Below are positions 11,141-22,243 of a stretch of 64,000 bases of DNA, one piece after another. The notes below the pieces were generated by a model that ran no database searches, had not been told where the DNA came from, and worked only from the letters and a program-made list of their open reading frames with translations. Numbering within the stretch: position 1 is the first letter of the stretch; each line of letters opens with the position of its first letter. Source of the stretch: Tetragonia tetragonoides (Eukaryota > Streptophyta > Magnoliopsida > Caryophyllales > Aizoaceae); NCBI GenBank assembly GCA_038025085.1, contig CM076147.1:28683001-28747000 (forward strand). The letters run 5' to 3'. The position numbers and the translations under genes were made by a program.

Positions 11141-11667
11141 GACAAGGACTTTTATTCATGTTTAAATACACAGTCAATGCATATATTTATTTTTATATTT
11201 TGATTAAATATATTGTATATTTGATTATTATGTTTAATATGTCAAAATAAAAATTGGAAAAAATTGGGTAAAACCGGAGATACTAGAAAAAATTGTATTT
11301 TATAACTGATAACTGGTGAAAATTGGACCAAACAGGAGAAAACTGGACAAAACTAAAAACCATTTGAAAAGAGCATGCCCTAAGTAGAACCGTTCGCTTT
11401 GTAAATGTCTAGTTAATAGCATGCTGGTGTTTTTGTCATTATCAGTTCAGTTGTCAATTTTAATTGTTTAAAGGGCAAGGAATTTAAGGTTCTCAAATGA
11501 AGATGGAAAGCGGAAGTCACAATCAAATATAATGCCCCTCGTCTATTAATGCTTGCTTGGTTGTTTCAACTCTTCCCCCTCTCTGTCAAGGACTTCTTCA
11601 AATGCCGATTCGTTTGTTGGGCATTGAAACATTTTTATAATTTGAATTGTTAGTTTTTCGAGTTTTA

Positions 11668-12209
11668 GGCTCTGTTTGATTGGGGTAAAAACAGTTTTTT
11701 TTGGAAAATAATTTTTCTATTTTTTATTATTTGGTTTACAATGAGAAGGAAAATAGTTTTCAGAGGGAAAATCATTTTCACCTATATAGTAGGTGTAAAC
11801 GTTTTCCCTTCATTTTCCGTTGGAGGGACACTACGTCCCCGGAACACTAATAGTGGACTTGATCATCGATTTTGGTTGTCGGGACTTCGGGTCATAATAT
11901 CAAACTCGCACCCGACTTGATTGGGCCTCGTGCCGAACTTTCATGTCACTTTCTCAATATTGTTTTTTCCTTCAAATAAGTATAATTTTTTACTCCGATA
12001 TGCGTTTGAGGTGATTTTTTTTTTTATTTCACCTAACTTTTCGAGATCTACGCAATTATGTTAGCAGAATTTATTTTTTAGAAAAAATAATTTTTTTAGG
12101 AAAATTGTTTTCCGTTGTGAACAAACAACATAAAATGTGAACGAAAATATATTTTATACTGAAAATACTTTTCAGTTGAAAACGATTTTCCGGCCAACCA
12201 AACAGAGCC
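11668..12209. mobile_element. Foldback MITE, 542 bp, TTA duplication
   Basis: The ends GGCTCTGTTTGATTGG and CCAACCAAACAGAGCC are near-perfect inverted repeats flanked by TTA (11665-11667 and 12210-12212). Inverted GGAAAATAATTTTTC-like arms sit further inside. No ORF. The 3-bp TWA duplication fits the PIF/Harbinger (Tourist) class. Confidence 0.8.
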
Positions 12210-12283
12210 TTAACGTAAGACGATTATATTGAAGTTTTCATAAGAACATGAGTCATTGTTGAAGTCTTGTCTGATACTAATTT

Positions 12284-12604
12284 ACAGAACAATGATTCTC
12301 ACTAATTGGGTAAGGTTCTGCCATTTATTCTCACTGATTGAGTACGGTAATTAAGGTCATGCTACTGATTTCCACTGATTCGGTAATGTCCTTCTACTGA
12401 TTCTCACTGACTCGATCAGTTAGGTCCTGCCGCTAATTCTTTGAGTAGGAATGAATGTGGGTCCTATTACTGATTTTCACTAATTGAGTAAGGTCTTGTC
12501 ACTGATTCATTAAAGTCTAGCCACTGATTCCCAATGAATGGGTAAGGTCTTGCCACTTATTTCCACTTATTAGATTAAGTCTAATAAATGGAAAAGAACA
12601 CACC
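12284..12604. repeat. Degenerate tandem repeat of ACTGATTCTCACTGATT-type units
   Basis: Units of about 35-45 bases recur seven or eight times: CACTGATT, then TGAGTAAGGTC(T/C)TG, then CCACTGATT. It ends AAAAGAACACACC. It resembles the repeat at 19750-20046 and may be the inside of a decayed DNA element. Confidence 0.55.
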
Positions 12605-12639
12605 ATTACCATGAAACGTGACCCTTATTTCACGATCTC

Positions 12640-13045
12640 CGTCTCACAAAAAATTACGAAAAGATCATATTAAACAAGTTTTTGCATAACTAAATTTATT
12701 ATAGATCATTAATGTGAATATTAAACATACATTACTCGATTTGTTTTGCCTCAAAACTTCCACAAGAATTCGGTAATCTGCCCATTTACTACTACGTACA
12801 GTACCAAGCTAAGTAACGTAATTGCAAATGCTAATGGTGAATTGTTGTCGGTGCTACTATTGGCCTTTAAGAGATTCCAGTATAGAAGTCAATCCTTCGA
12901 TTCGAGTGTCTTGTACGGAGTTTATAGTACTCTATATTCCCCTTGTTTTTTTTTGTCATCTATAAATAGTACTCTATATAGTGATGAAGGCAACTAGTCA
13001 GAAATCAGAATCACCATAGCAAAAGTCAACACAAAACACAAAATC
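12640..13045. other. Intergenic, nothing recognised
   Basis: AT-rich; no supported coding or RNA feature. Confidence 0.4.
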
Positions 13046-14042
13046 GATTACATTTACATTTTTTTTTTATAAGGCAAGAAAGCCGACTAATAATGGTCAA
13101 GAGTCTCAAGACTCAATACAGATTACAGAACATAAGTATAAAACTACTAAAAGAAACAACTAAGATTCAAAGAAAAAGACGACGGATGTTTTATCAACTG
13201 CTACTTCTTCAATCCTGTTTAAGAACCAATCACGGTGACAACCAGACGCATTATACTCCGGTCTTCTACCGCCAGGACCACCACCAGCTTCACCATCGGC
13301 AGTTTACGCCTCATCCATGATGGCTAGTAGGTTGTGAAAAAAGAACAATCAACATCCAAATAACAAAGAAACTAAAGCGGGAGGCGACTGAGCCCACGAT
13401 ACAAGTTTACTTCATTTTTCTTTTTTCTTTTTTTTCCATTTTTTTCTAGTGGTTCCAGATCTGAAATTTTTTGGAAACCTAACTCGACTGTTTCAGATCA
13501 TTGAGGTGAAGAACAAATGAAACAAGTCAGCCAACAAACCATTTTCGGAATACCAGATCTAACTCGAAAATGAAACAAGCTAAGCAAAAATCACAAAGAG
13601 AATCACTGTCTTCAGATCCCCTTTGAAAGTGGAAGCTTAAGATGCTAAACAAAGAGCAAATTTGCTGAAATAAGTTCTATAGTTAACAACAAAACCTCCA
13701 AATTGGTGAAATCACCAACCGAAGCTTATGGACATTCATATCGGGATCTCAACCCCCATTAGAAGGACTAAGGAGTCGTTGGAGGGGAGTCGATAGCGGT
13801 GTGGCTGTGTGAGAGTTTACTTCAGGTTTCTCTCTTCTCTCCCAAAAGTAGAGATCACCATAAACATATCTTGAGCAAGCATTAGAGGAGAAAGGCTAAA
13901 AACAAGAGAACAAAAATGGAGCTTGAAGGAGGAGAGAGACTACAGAGGCGACTGAAAAAAAAAGCTAGGGTTTGGTTTTCTAGATAGAGGTTAGAGCCCC
14001 TCTCTCTAGAAAAAACCGGTTGTTTGTTGATTACATTTACAT
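13046..14042 (-). mobile_element. Non-coding poly(A) retroposon with 14-bp target-site duplication
   Basis: GATTACATTTACAT flanks the element at 13046-13059 and 14029-14042. The body (13060-14028, ~969 bp) reads on the minus strand from a TCTCTAGA/AAACCCTAGC-style start, like plant L1 leaders, to a GTCGGCTTTCTTGCC end and poly(A) (T run 13060-13068). It has no ORF of note. Near the tail is the perfect hairpin GAGTC-TTGA-GACTC (13101-13114). I read it as a non-autonomous LINE-mobilised element; a retroposed non-coding transcript is the alternative. Confidence 0.8.
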
Positions 14043-14269
14043 ATCAACAAACTACAACTACAGCTTAAACAACTATAGTTGGAAGACTCTCTCAACCTAG
14101 GGTTTGGTGAGAGGCGGCGATCTACTGCGTTTGTCAGTTTCTTGTGATTTTCATCTCAATTTGAGTGCATTTGGAAGGCAGGCCATCCATCCTCTCGATC
14201 TCTGGTTCCTGTTTCCTTAATTGGGTGTTTTCGTGGGTTTCATTGGAGCTCTTTTTCAAAAAGTGTGTG

Positions 14270-15701
14270 ATGACTGATCAGTTGTCTCATGACTGGGAAA
14301 AGCTCCGATTAACCGATGAAGAGAGTACGGTGGTGGTAGCAAAGGGTAAGCGTATAAAAGAAGCGAATAAGCGTGTTGATTGGAACCTTGCATGACGACT
14401 GATAATGAAGAATCCGTTCAATCGTAGGGCGTTCAAGGAGACTATACGCAAGATTTTTCGACCTAGAGTAGACTTGGTGATTAGGGACTTAGATTCTTGT
14501 ACTTTCGTGTTCCAGTTTTTCAGCGAAGGGGACAAGAAGTTTGTCCTTAACCATGGGCTATGGACGTTTGACAACCATTTACTAGTGTTACAGGAGATAA
14601 AGGGGTCTGACAAGCCATTTGATCTGCAGTTTGATAAAACAAAGTTCTGGGTTAAAGTTCGCAACGTTCCTTTTGGGGGACAGGACCTTGAAACAACACA
14701 AATTGTTGGTGAGCAGATAGGGTGTTTCATCGCGTATGATCCCTCCAATGACTTTGGCTGGACAAACGCGATGAACATAAGAGTGGAGGAGGATATTTCC
14801 AAGCCACTACGAAGGGGGATGACAATGGCGTTTGAAGATGCAGGTGAAGAATGTCTAGAGTTTAAGTATTGTTACCTCCCAAATTTTTTGTTATGCATGT
14901 GGTGTTATAGGGCATATTGAAAAGGAGTGTGGAAAGTTTGGGGAGGATGATTTGAAAATTCAAGGGTTACAATATGGGGCGTGGCTTCGAGCGACACCAA
15001 ATAGGATGCCAAGACGGCAACCTGTAGCGGAGAGAGACAAGGAAAAATTACTGTTTGAAAAGTTGGGGAGGGATGACACTGGTTCGTGTAAGCGTCAAAT
15101 AACCTTTGCAGAGGAACCATCCGGGGTTTCGTGTCCGAAGGAGAAGGAGAATGAGGGTAGTTTGCAGATGAGTGTTGAAACTATTGTGGGGGTGAACAAG
15201 CTAGGGACTCATGAAACTCCTTGTCCTATGAGTCCAACTAATGTTGCATCACAGAGGGTTGTTGATGATCAATATGGGAATTATGTTGGGCATGAGGTGA
15301 TGAAGAGGGAAGATACTAATGGGAACGTTCCTATTCCTAATACAGGATCGTTATCGATTGACGGTGAGGGGGGAGCTACTAAAATAGATGATAGTCATAG
15401 GGCTAATATAGGCGAGAAGTCCAAGAGTGTGAAGGGACATGGGAAATGGTTCTGTAGGGCACGTAATGCTGGAGGTGACACTTTGTTGCCTCTGGGGGCA
15501 CACAAAGTGAGCGTTGAGGGAGGTAAAACGGGTAAGAGAGAGGGGTCTGATGATGTGGTTTTGATTGATTCTTTTCAAGATGGTAGGTCGAAGCGAGTAC
15601 AACTCATGGAGATCGAGGAATTTGACACTAGTGAGCAGGAAGAGTGTGAGTCTTCCAAAACGGCGGAGATTGGCAAGGACCAACCCCGCCGAGAACAATG
15701 A
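14270..15701 (+). pseudogene. LINE ORF1: DUF4283 + CCHC zinc knuckle
   Basis: ORF1 is the RNA-binding partner protein of plant L1 elements. From ATG 14270 the frame meets a TGA at 14393-14395 and continues in the same frame. A typical DUF4283 follows (FRPRVDLVIRDL, then NHGLWTFDNHLLVLQEI, FWVKVRNVPFG, KPLRRG). The zinc knuckle C-YA-C-GVIG-H-IEKE-C is split by a one-base shift at the T run 14884-14889, after which the second frame runs to 15701. The C-terminal third is polar and unstructured. The last codons end in ATGA, overlapping the ORF2 start by four bases. Confidence 0.88.
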
Positions 15702-18700
15702 GTTGCCTAAGCCTTAACTGGCGGGGGCTGGGCAACCCGCGAACAGTTGCGTTACTCCGAGATTTGATACCGAGGGAGGCCCCGTCTGTGATTTTTTTAT
15801 GTGAAACAAAATTGAGCGGGCGTGAGATGGTGCCTATTGAAAACAAGTTACGAGACTATGATGGGATTTTTGTAGATAGTGCTGGAAGGTCGGGGGGTTT
15901 GGCGATGCTGTGGAAACGAGAATTTACTCTTTCTCTGTTGTCACAATCGATACATCATATTGACATGCTTATCGTTGGAGGATTTGATGGTTGGCCGTGG
16001 AGAATTACAGGATCCTATGGGTTGGCAGAAGTTACTGATAAGACATTTATCTTGGGAGTTGTTGAGGCTCTTGGGTGACGAGCATACTGAGCCTTGGATT
16101 TGTATTGGAGATTTCAATGAGATATTGTTTTCCAATGAGATGAACGGGAGGAATGACAGGGCTGATAGGCAAATTCAGCCATCCCGGAATGTGGTGGATC
16201 ACTTTGGGTTGAGGGATGTGAGATTTGTAGGAGCTATGTACACTTATGATAATGGTCGGCCTGGGGGTGATAATGTTGAGAGTCGACTAGACCGAGCCTT
16301 GGCAACAAATGATTGGCTTGATTCATTTCCACGCTCGAAACTGGTACACCTTGAGCGGGAAATATCAGACCATGCCCCTATTAAGTTGAACATGTATGGT
16401 GAGGAACAAGCACGCAGAAATCCAAAGCTTTTTAGGTTTGAGTAGCTATGGACAGAAAATGAGAAATGTGAGGAAATAGTGAAGGAGGCCTGGTTCCTTG
16501 CTGGTCCGTCAGCCTTGGAAAAAATTGGTTTTTGTGCAGCTTAGCTAGGTAGCTGGAGTGACAGCGAGTACGGGGCTCTATTTCGAGAACTGAGAAGGAA
16601 AAGAAAGAAGTTGAAAACTCTGAATAAGGGCGGGCTAAGTATTAGTCAGCTAGAAGAACGAAGGCGTTTATTGAGAGATATTGAAATTTTGGTAAGGGAG
16701 GAGGAACTTTATTGGCGCCAACGATCGAGGGTGCTGTGGCTTTTTGCAGGGGATCGAAATACATCATTTTTCCATCGAACGGCTACAGCACGAAAGCAGA
16801 AGAATGTTATAAAAGCTTTACGTCAAGAGTCAGGGGAGCTGGCTCGAGGTGACATGGTTGTGGGTGCTGTGGCGCGTAAGTACTTTGAAGGATTATTTAC
16901 AGTGTCGAGTGTGTCTAATGTTGATGAAGCATTTCTAGGAGTGGGGCCTCGGGTGACAGATGAGATGAATATGGGGCTACAACAAGCTTATTCGAAGGAG
17001 GAGGTGTGCATAGCTTTGAGTCAGATGCATCCTCTCAAATCCCCGGGGCCGGGGACTCAGTGGCTACTATGGTGATGGATTTTTTGAATGGAGGCGTAAT
17101 TCCGAAGGGTTTAAGTCATACTTTTATTGTTTTAATCCAAAAAAAAAAACCTGAAGCAATTACAAACTTTCGACCTATTAGTTTATGCAACGTTGTTTTT
17201 AAGCTGATTTCGAAGGTTCTTGCTAATAGGCTGAAGGTGTTCTTGCCTGATATTATTTCTTTGAATCAAAGTACTTTTACCTTAATTACTGATAATATTA
17301 TGATGGCACTGGAAACATTTCATTTTATGAAAAACAGCAGTTCGAGGGAAGGTTCTTGTGCTCTGAAACTAGACATGGCAAAAGCATATGATCGAGTTGA
17401 GTGAGGATTCTTGGAGAGGGATCTGTGGAAGTTTGGCTTTGATCTGAATTGGGTGAGTCGCGTTATGACTTGTGTTAGGTCTGTGTCGTTCTCTATTCTG
17501 ATTAATGGGTGCCCTATCGAGGTTTTCTCACCCGGGAGGGGACTGTGGCAGGGTGACCCGATCTCTCCATACTTAATTATTCTTTGTGCTGAGGCGTTTT
17601 CAGGGTTAATTCGTAGGGCGGATGAGAGAGGGGCACTCACAGGAGTTCGTATTTGTGCTAGTGCTCTGTCTCTCACACACCTATTCTTTGCAGATGATAG
17701 CTTACTGTTTTTCAAGGCGTCTAGTGCTGAGGCAAACATTGTTCGTGATATTCTTTCCACGTATGAAAGAGCCTCGGGACAAAAAGTGAGTTTGGAGAAG
17801 ATGAAAGTCTCATTTAGCAAAGGCGTGAGATCTAGCATGCGGGGTAATGTGGCCTGCATTTTGGGTGCTGAAGAAGTGGAGTGCCATGATCGATATCTAG
17901 GCTTACCAACAATTGTGGGTAGGTCTAAGCGTGCACTCTGTGGTTCGTTGAATGAGAGATTGTGGAATAAACTTCAAGAGTGGAAGGGCTTGTTGTTGTC
18001 AAAAGCGGGTAGGAAAGTGATGTTAAAGGCAGTGGCCCAAGCAGTCCCTACCTATGTGATGAGTGTTTTTAAACTACCAATAAGCTTTTTTAATGAAGTT
18101 CACCCTATGTTTTCGCAATTTTTTTGGGGTCAAAAGAAAAACGAGAGGAAGATTCACTGGATTTCATGGGCAAACTTATACAAGCCTAAAAATGAAGGTA
18201 GCCTGGGACTTCGAGATATGAAAGGATTTAATTGGGCTTTGTTAGCTAAACAAGCGTGGAGGCTCATGAATGGAGGTGGTGGCTTATTGGGGGACATGTT
18301 AAAAGCTCGATATTATCCAAATGGCGATTTTCTGTCATCGTCGTTGGGAAATAATCCAAGCTACTCTTGGAGAGGTATTTGTGAGGCAAAATGGGTCATT
18401 CGGTAGGGTATGTGTTGGCGAATCGGTAATGGGCAACGTGTGAATGTGTGGCATGACCCATGGCTAGCTGGGCCAGGTCGCATAAGGTAATTACTATCAG
18501 AGGTAGTCTTACTGGATCGCTGCGTGTGGCACTAGTACAGATTCAGTAAACTACGACACATAAACTACGACGGTTATATTAAAACCGTAGTAGTTTAAGA
18601 GACGGTGGTATTTTCGTAATTAAAAAACGGGTTACTACGACGGATTCTAAAAACCGTAGTAGTAAATAAGAAATTACGTCGGTTACATTCATTTGGCGTG

Positions 18701-19609
18701 CTAGCCTGGAGGCCCTGCCTACAAGGGCTTGTCTTCACAGGTGAGCTGAAGTTATTGATGAAGTTTGTAATTGGTGTCCCGGTATTATAGAGACAGGAAT
18801 TCATGCAATCAGAAATAGTCCGCTGGCAAATGCACTTTGGGAGGAAACTGACCTGCTGTCTGTACAAGGACATGGTCCTCGTTCGTTTCGACACTGGATT
18901 GAAGAGTTAAGTGCCACGTTATGTGCAGATGACTTCAGACGTTTCTGCTTGTTTACTTGGGCAATCTGGGAAACAAGGAACGCTCGTATATTTGAGGGAA
19001 TGTTGCGGTCTCCAACAGACGTTCGATATTATGTTGATAAGCTACTTGGGGAGCTGGATAGAATCTGTGCCTAAGAGCATGAGAGGGCAGCGAACAAGCA
19101 GAAGAAAAACGTGGCCACTCCCTAGTTGGGGCTGCGTCAAAATAAATGTTGATGCAGGTCGAATTGAGGAGATGGAAACGTCCGTTGGTGTCATTTGCAG
19201 GGATGATGCTAGTCTTCCCATTGTGGGTTCCACGGTAAACTATGTGGAGGGATGGGATACAGATATAGCAGGGGCTAAAGCTTTGGTATTCGGATTGCAT
19301 CTCGCGTCCCTTTACGAGTTCGAAAATATTGTCGTGGAAACAGATAGTGTAGTTGTGTTTAATGCTTTGTATAAGTTGAGTAGTGAGTCTAGTTGCTTTT
19401 ATTTGTTAATTGATGATGCTTTAGATTGTGTTTCTTGCTTTAGGAGTGTGTCGTGGTCGTTTGTTAATCGAGAAGGTAATAGTGTCGCCCATGAGTTAGC
19501 ACATGTGCAACCATGGAAGGTAGGGTGTCATTTTTGGGAATCGTCTTTCTCAGCGACTGTTGATGTAGCCCTTTCGGCAGATTTGATTCAATCAATGAAA
19601 GATCGGTGA
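15698..19609 (+). pseudogene. LINE ORF2: endonuclease, reverse transcriptase, RNase H
   Basis: ORF2 opens MSCLSLNWRGLG, the usual start of a plant LINE endonuclease. ETKL, GDFNE and SDHAPI supply the other active-site motifs, after a frameshift near 16050. Reverse transcriptase follows: FRPISLCNVVFKLISKVLANR, LDMAKAYDRVE, GLWQGDPISPYL, FFADDSLLFF. RNase H (NVDAG, AKAL, ETDS, NSVAHELA) ends at the TGA at 19607-19609. Lesions include stops near 16443, 16543 and 17402, a deletion near 17055 removing part of the RT N-terminal region, and a foreign insert with loss of LINE sequence around 18530-18697. Confidence 0.92.
18531..18697. mobile_element. CACTA-like terminal fragment inside the LINE
   Basis: The stretch begins CACTAGTACAGA, the form of a CACTA-transposon end, and continues with repeats of ACTACGACGG...CCGTAGTAGT, which pair with each other like CACTA subterminal repeats. 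No matching opposite terminus is present. LINE coding resumes at about 18698, with part of the zinc-binding region missing. Confidence 0.6.
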
Positions 19610-19749
19610 CCGCATTGTCGGTCTTTCACTCAAAAAAAAAAAAAAACTACAACTACAATATCAGATCAGATTAGCACCAAAAAGGTCCCCCACACACAAT
19701 TCTGAGTTCTGACTATGCATGATTTATGTTACAATCATAAACCCTAATC

Positions 19750-20046
19750 TTAACCTCAGGTTGCAAGGATGGTAAAGCCAGGGGGAATAATCTATATCGC
19801 AAGATTATAATTCATAATAATTCGGACTAATTTAGTCTAACTGAGTAAATGGTCAGACTTATCTAATCTGATAGGATAAGTGGCATACACTAATCTGATA
19901 ATCTGATCGGGTAAGTGGCTTCTACTGATCTGGTCTGACAAGGTAAGTAAAATCGATCGGTCGGGTAAGTGAAAAGTAATAACGGCATTACCAATTTGAT
20001 CCGATCTGTGAGTTGAAATAATAAGTGAATAGAACACATACACCCT
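19750..20046. repeat. Degenerate CTGAT-rich repeat
   Basis: Repeated TAATCTGAT, GGTAAGTG and GATCGG-type words end in AATAGAACACATACACCCTTA. It resembles 12284-12604 and the end of 960-1275, so it is probably another old member of one DNA-element family. Confidence 0.4.
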
Positions 20047-22240
20047 TAATACTTTCAAAAGAAGATGTTAAGTGGATGGCTGCATAAGTGAGTGCAGAGA
20101 ACGACTCACCTACACCAGCATCCACCACGAATATTATCAGTCACCCACCCCAAATCTATCCGAAGGGAGCCAGTCACTTGATGTTAAAAGGTTTACATCA
20201 ATTGATTCTTTTGAAACAATAATCTATTGGGGTTGGTGAGTTGGTGACCATTGTAAAATTTACAGTGGGATTTTGCTTCCTTTTCCTCTGCATTTTTATA
20301 GAACATTTATATGAATGATTGGGAGCATAGAGTGAGCCTCAAAACCCAACATGATTAGAACACAAAACACTTCAAATCAACTCCGATCCAATTTAACTTT
20401 GCATTATTGGTTTTCATAGCTCGATTCGACAATGCGATTATACCCCAATTCAGAGGGCTAATGATTTGATTAAGCTAATACTCCTAATTAATGATTATAT
20501 TTCTTATACCCTATATCCTAATTAATCGACGTCATGGATATGCATGGATTAATAAGTTATTACGTCGTGTTTTGGTAAGGGAGCTGATACCAATCGTATT
20601 GAGTGTCATACAGCCAACTTTTGTAGTTTTATGTGGCCTTTTTATAGTAACATAGTTTTGATCATTGACGACTTTTTCCCCCCTACATATTTTACAATCA
20701 GGGGCCAGTGTGATTCCTCTATATAGTAACATCAATTCAGGGTCCCTACACCAAAAAAAAATTTAGATTGTATGCTTTCTGTTTTCTTTTACAGTAGATT
20801 TGTGGACTTTGTGGTATAGTTCTCTGCATGCATTTACTTTTCTTGCCGTGGATATTTGTATGGCGCAAAAGCTATTATAATTGCATTAGTACACCAACCA
20901 TTATAATTCATTAAAAGTTCTCTTATGAGGCGAGCTTATGCTTATTAATAAGATATCATTTTTTTTATTTGGAGGTATAACTTTTTGCATGTATATTGGT
21001 ATTACTTTTTGCTCACAAGTATAAAGTATCACGCCTCATGTATGAGAGCGCTCATATGAGTGTTTGTACGTATTAATTACATTCAGGGCTAGCCGGCTAG
21101 GTCTTCTACCCATGTGATGTGTAATATAGTCATTCATTGTTTTGATATTTTGTTTTTTTAATTGAAGATTTTTATCAGAGTTTCAAATTATATATACTCC
21201 ATTACATTGGTAGATTATTCAATGGATAGATTAAGCATTGTTTGGGATGGAGGGACATAACATAAGATTTTATGATTTTAAAAAGGAGTTATATTGACTG
21301 TCGTGTTTGAAGATGTGTTTTGAAGTCGTATTCAATTGTCTATGGTGCTTCATAAATAGAAAATGAGATTTAAAAATAAAAAGACATTATAATTAGTGAG
21401 ATAGCCAATGGTAATATATATGGTGGATCTAAACACACAATAATGAATAATTATTTGTGGCCCTTGGAATAATCAATTAATCATAGTTAAACAGGTGATT
21501 TATTAGGATCTAGTACATTATTTCTGAGGCGGTTTCATACAGAAGGCGTGATATATATGAGCAAGATAATAGTGAAACCACCTCATTATATAAAAAGTGA
21601 TACTTTCAAATAAAAAAGTGATACTTTCACTCTAGCTCGAACTAAACTGTCACCCTTGTAACGAAGTTTTATTTTGTATGAGTTTTTGATGCCTAGGTAA
21701 TAAAATGAATATATAAAAGTTATTTTGAGGTGATTTGTTTGAAATTCTGCACTGATTGGGATTTGTCTTTTGAAAGAAAATTCGCCTTTACGAACACTGG
21801 AATGACATATGGAGTATGAAAAGAAGACTTGTAAGCTGGCTATGGAGCATGGAAAGAGAAAGTCTAAATTAATTCGTCAGTGATCAGTGTGTGTATTTGT
21901 GGGGCTGTGTGATAACAACATTGCCCTAGGCCAATTAGTCAACACTTAACAGTCCTTGTAGTTGGGAAATGCTCACAAGTCACAAGTAGTAAAAAAATCA
22001 TGGGGTCGTACGAGTTTGGCTTCAAGAGGAGGAGTACTAATCAAGGAACACTAAAGCTACTGCCTACACAGTAAAAGAAAACCCAATAACATTTTAAAAA
22101 AGAAAAGTGAGATTATTGGGTTGTTTTTCTGAGAAAATTATCAAATTTCTTTAGGGTTATCATATTATCCTTGCATTTGAATAATACATAAAAGGTCGAA
22201 CCTAATATAGATCGAATGATTTAGTTTATGTTGTTTATGT
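20047..22240. other. Intergenic, nothing recognised
   Basis: About 2.2 kb of AT-rich DNA with no supported ORF, RNA gene or clear repeat boundary. Confidence 0.45.
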
Positions 22241-22243
22241 TTT

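Larger units (their letters stand above)
10677..11380. mobile_element. Harbinger-like MITE loaded with trinucleotide repeats
   Basis: The left end GGGCTCGTTCTTTTCA and right end TGAAAAGAGCATGCCC are inverted repeats, flanked by TAA on both sides (10674-10676, 11381-11383). Inner arms repeat the pairing: AACTGAGAGAAATTGG on the left, and AACTGG/ACCAGTT-type text on the right. The middle carries (AAC)n, (TAA)n and (ATT)n runs. Confidence 0.7.
14049..19657 (+). mobile_element. L1-type LINE, near full length, decayed
   Basis: The 14-base AAACTACAACTACA flanks the element (14049-14062 and 19644-19657). The body runs 14063-19646 and ends in poly(A). It encodes ORF1 (DUF4283 plus zinc knuckle) and ORF2 (endonuclease, reverse transcriptase, remnant zinc-binding region, RNase H). 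Both carry stops and frameshifts, so the copy is dead. The exact target-site duplication and retained 5' leader suggest moderate age and full-length insertion. The perfect hairpin GACCG-CATTGT-CGGTC (19609-19624) lies 7 bases before the tail. Confidence 0.95.

Noticed and set aside
14287..14802. 171-codon minus-strand ORF
   Set aside because: It is the antisense of LINE ORF1, which has clear DUF4283 on the plus strand.
17320..17859. 179-codon minus-strand ORF
   Set aside because: Antisense shadow of the LINE reverse transcriptase.
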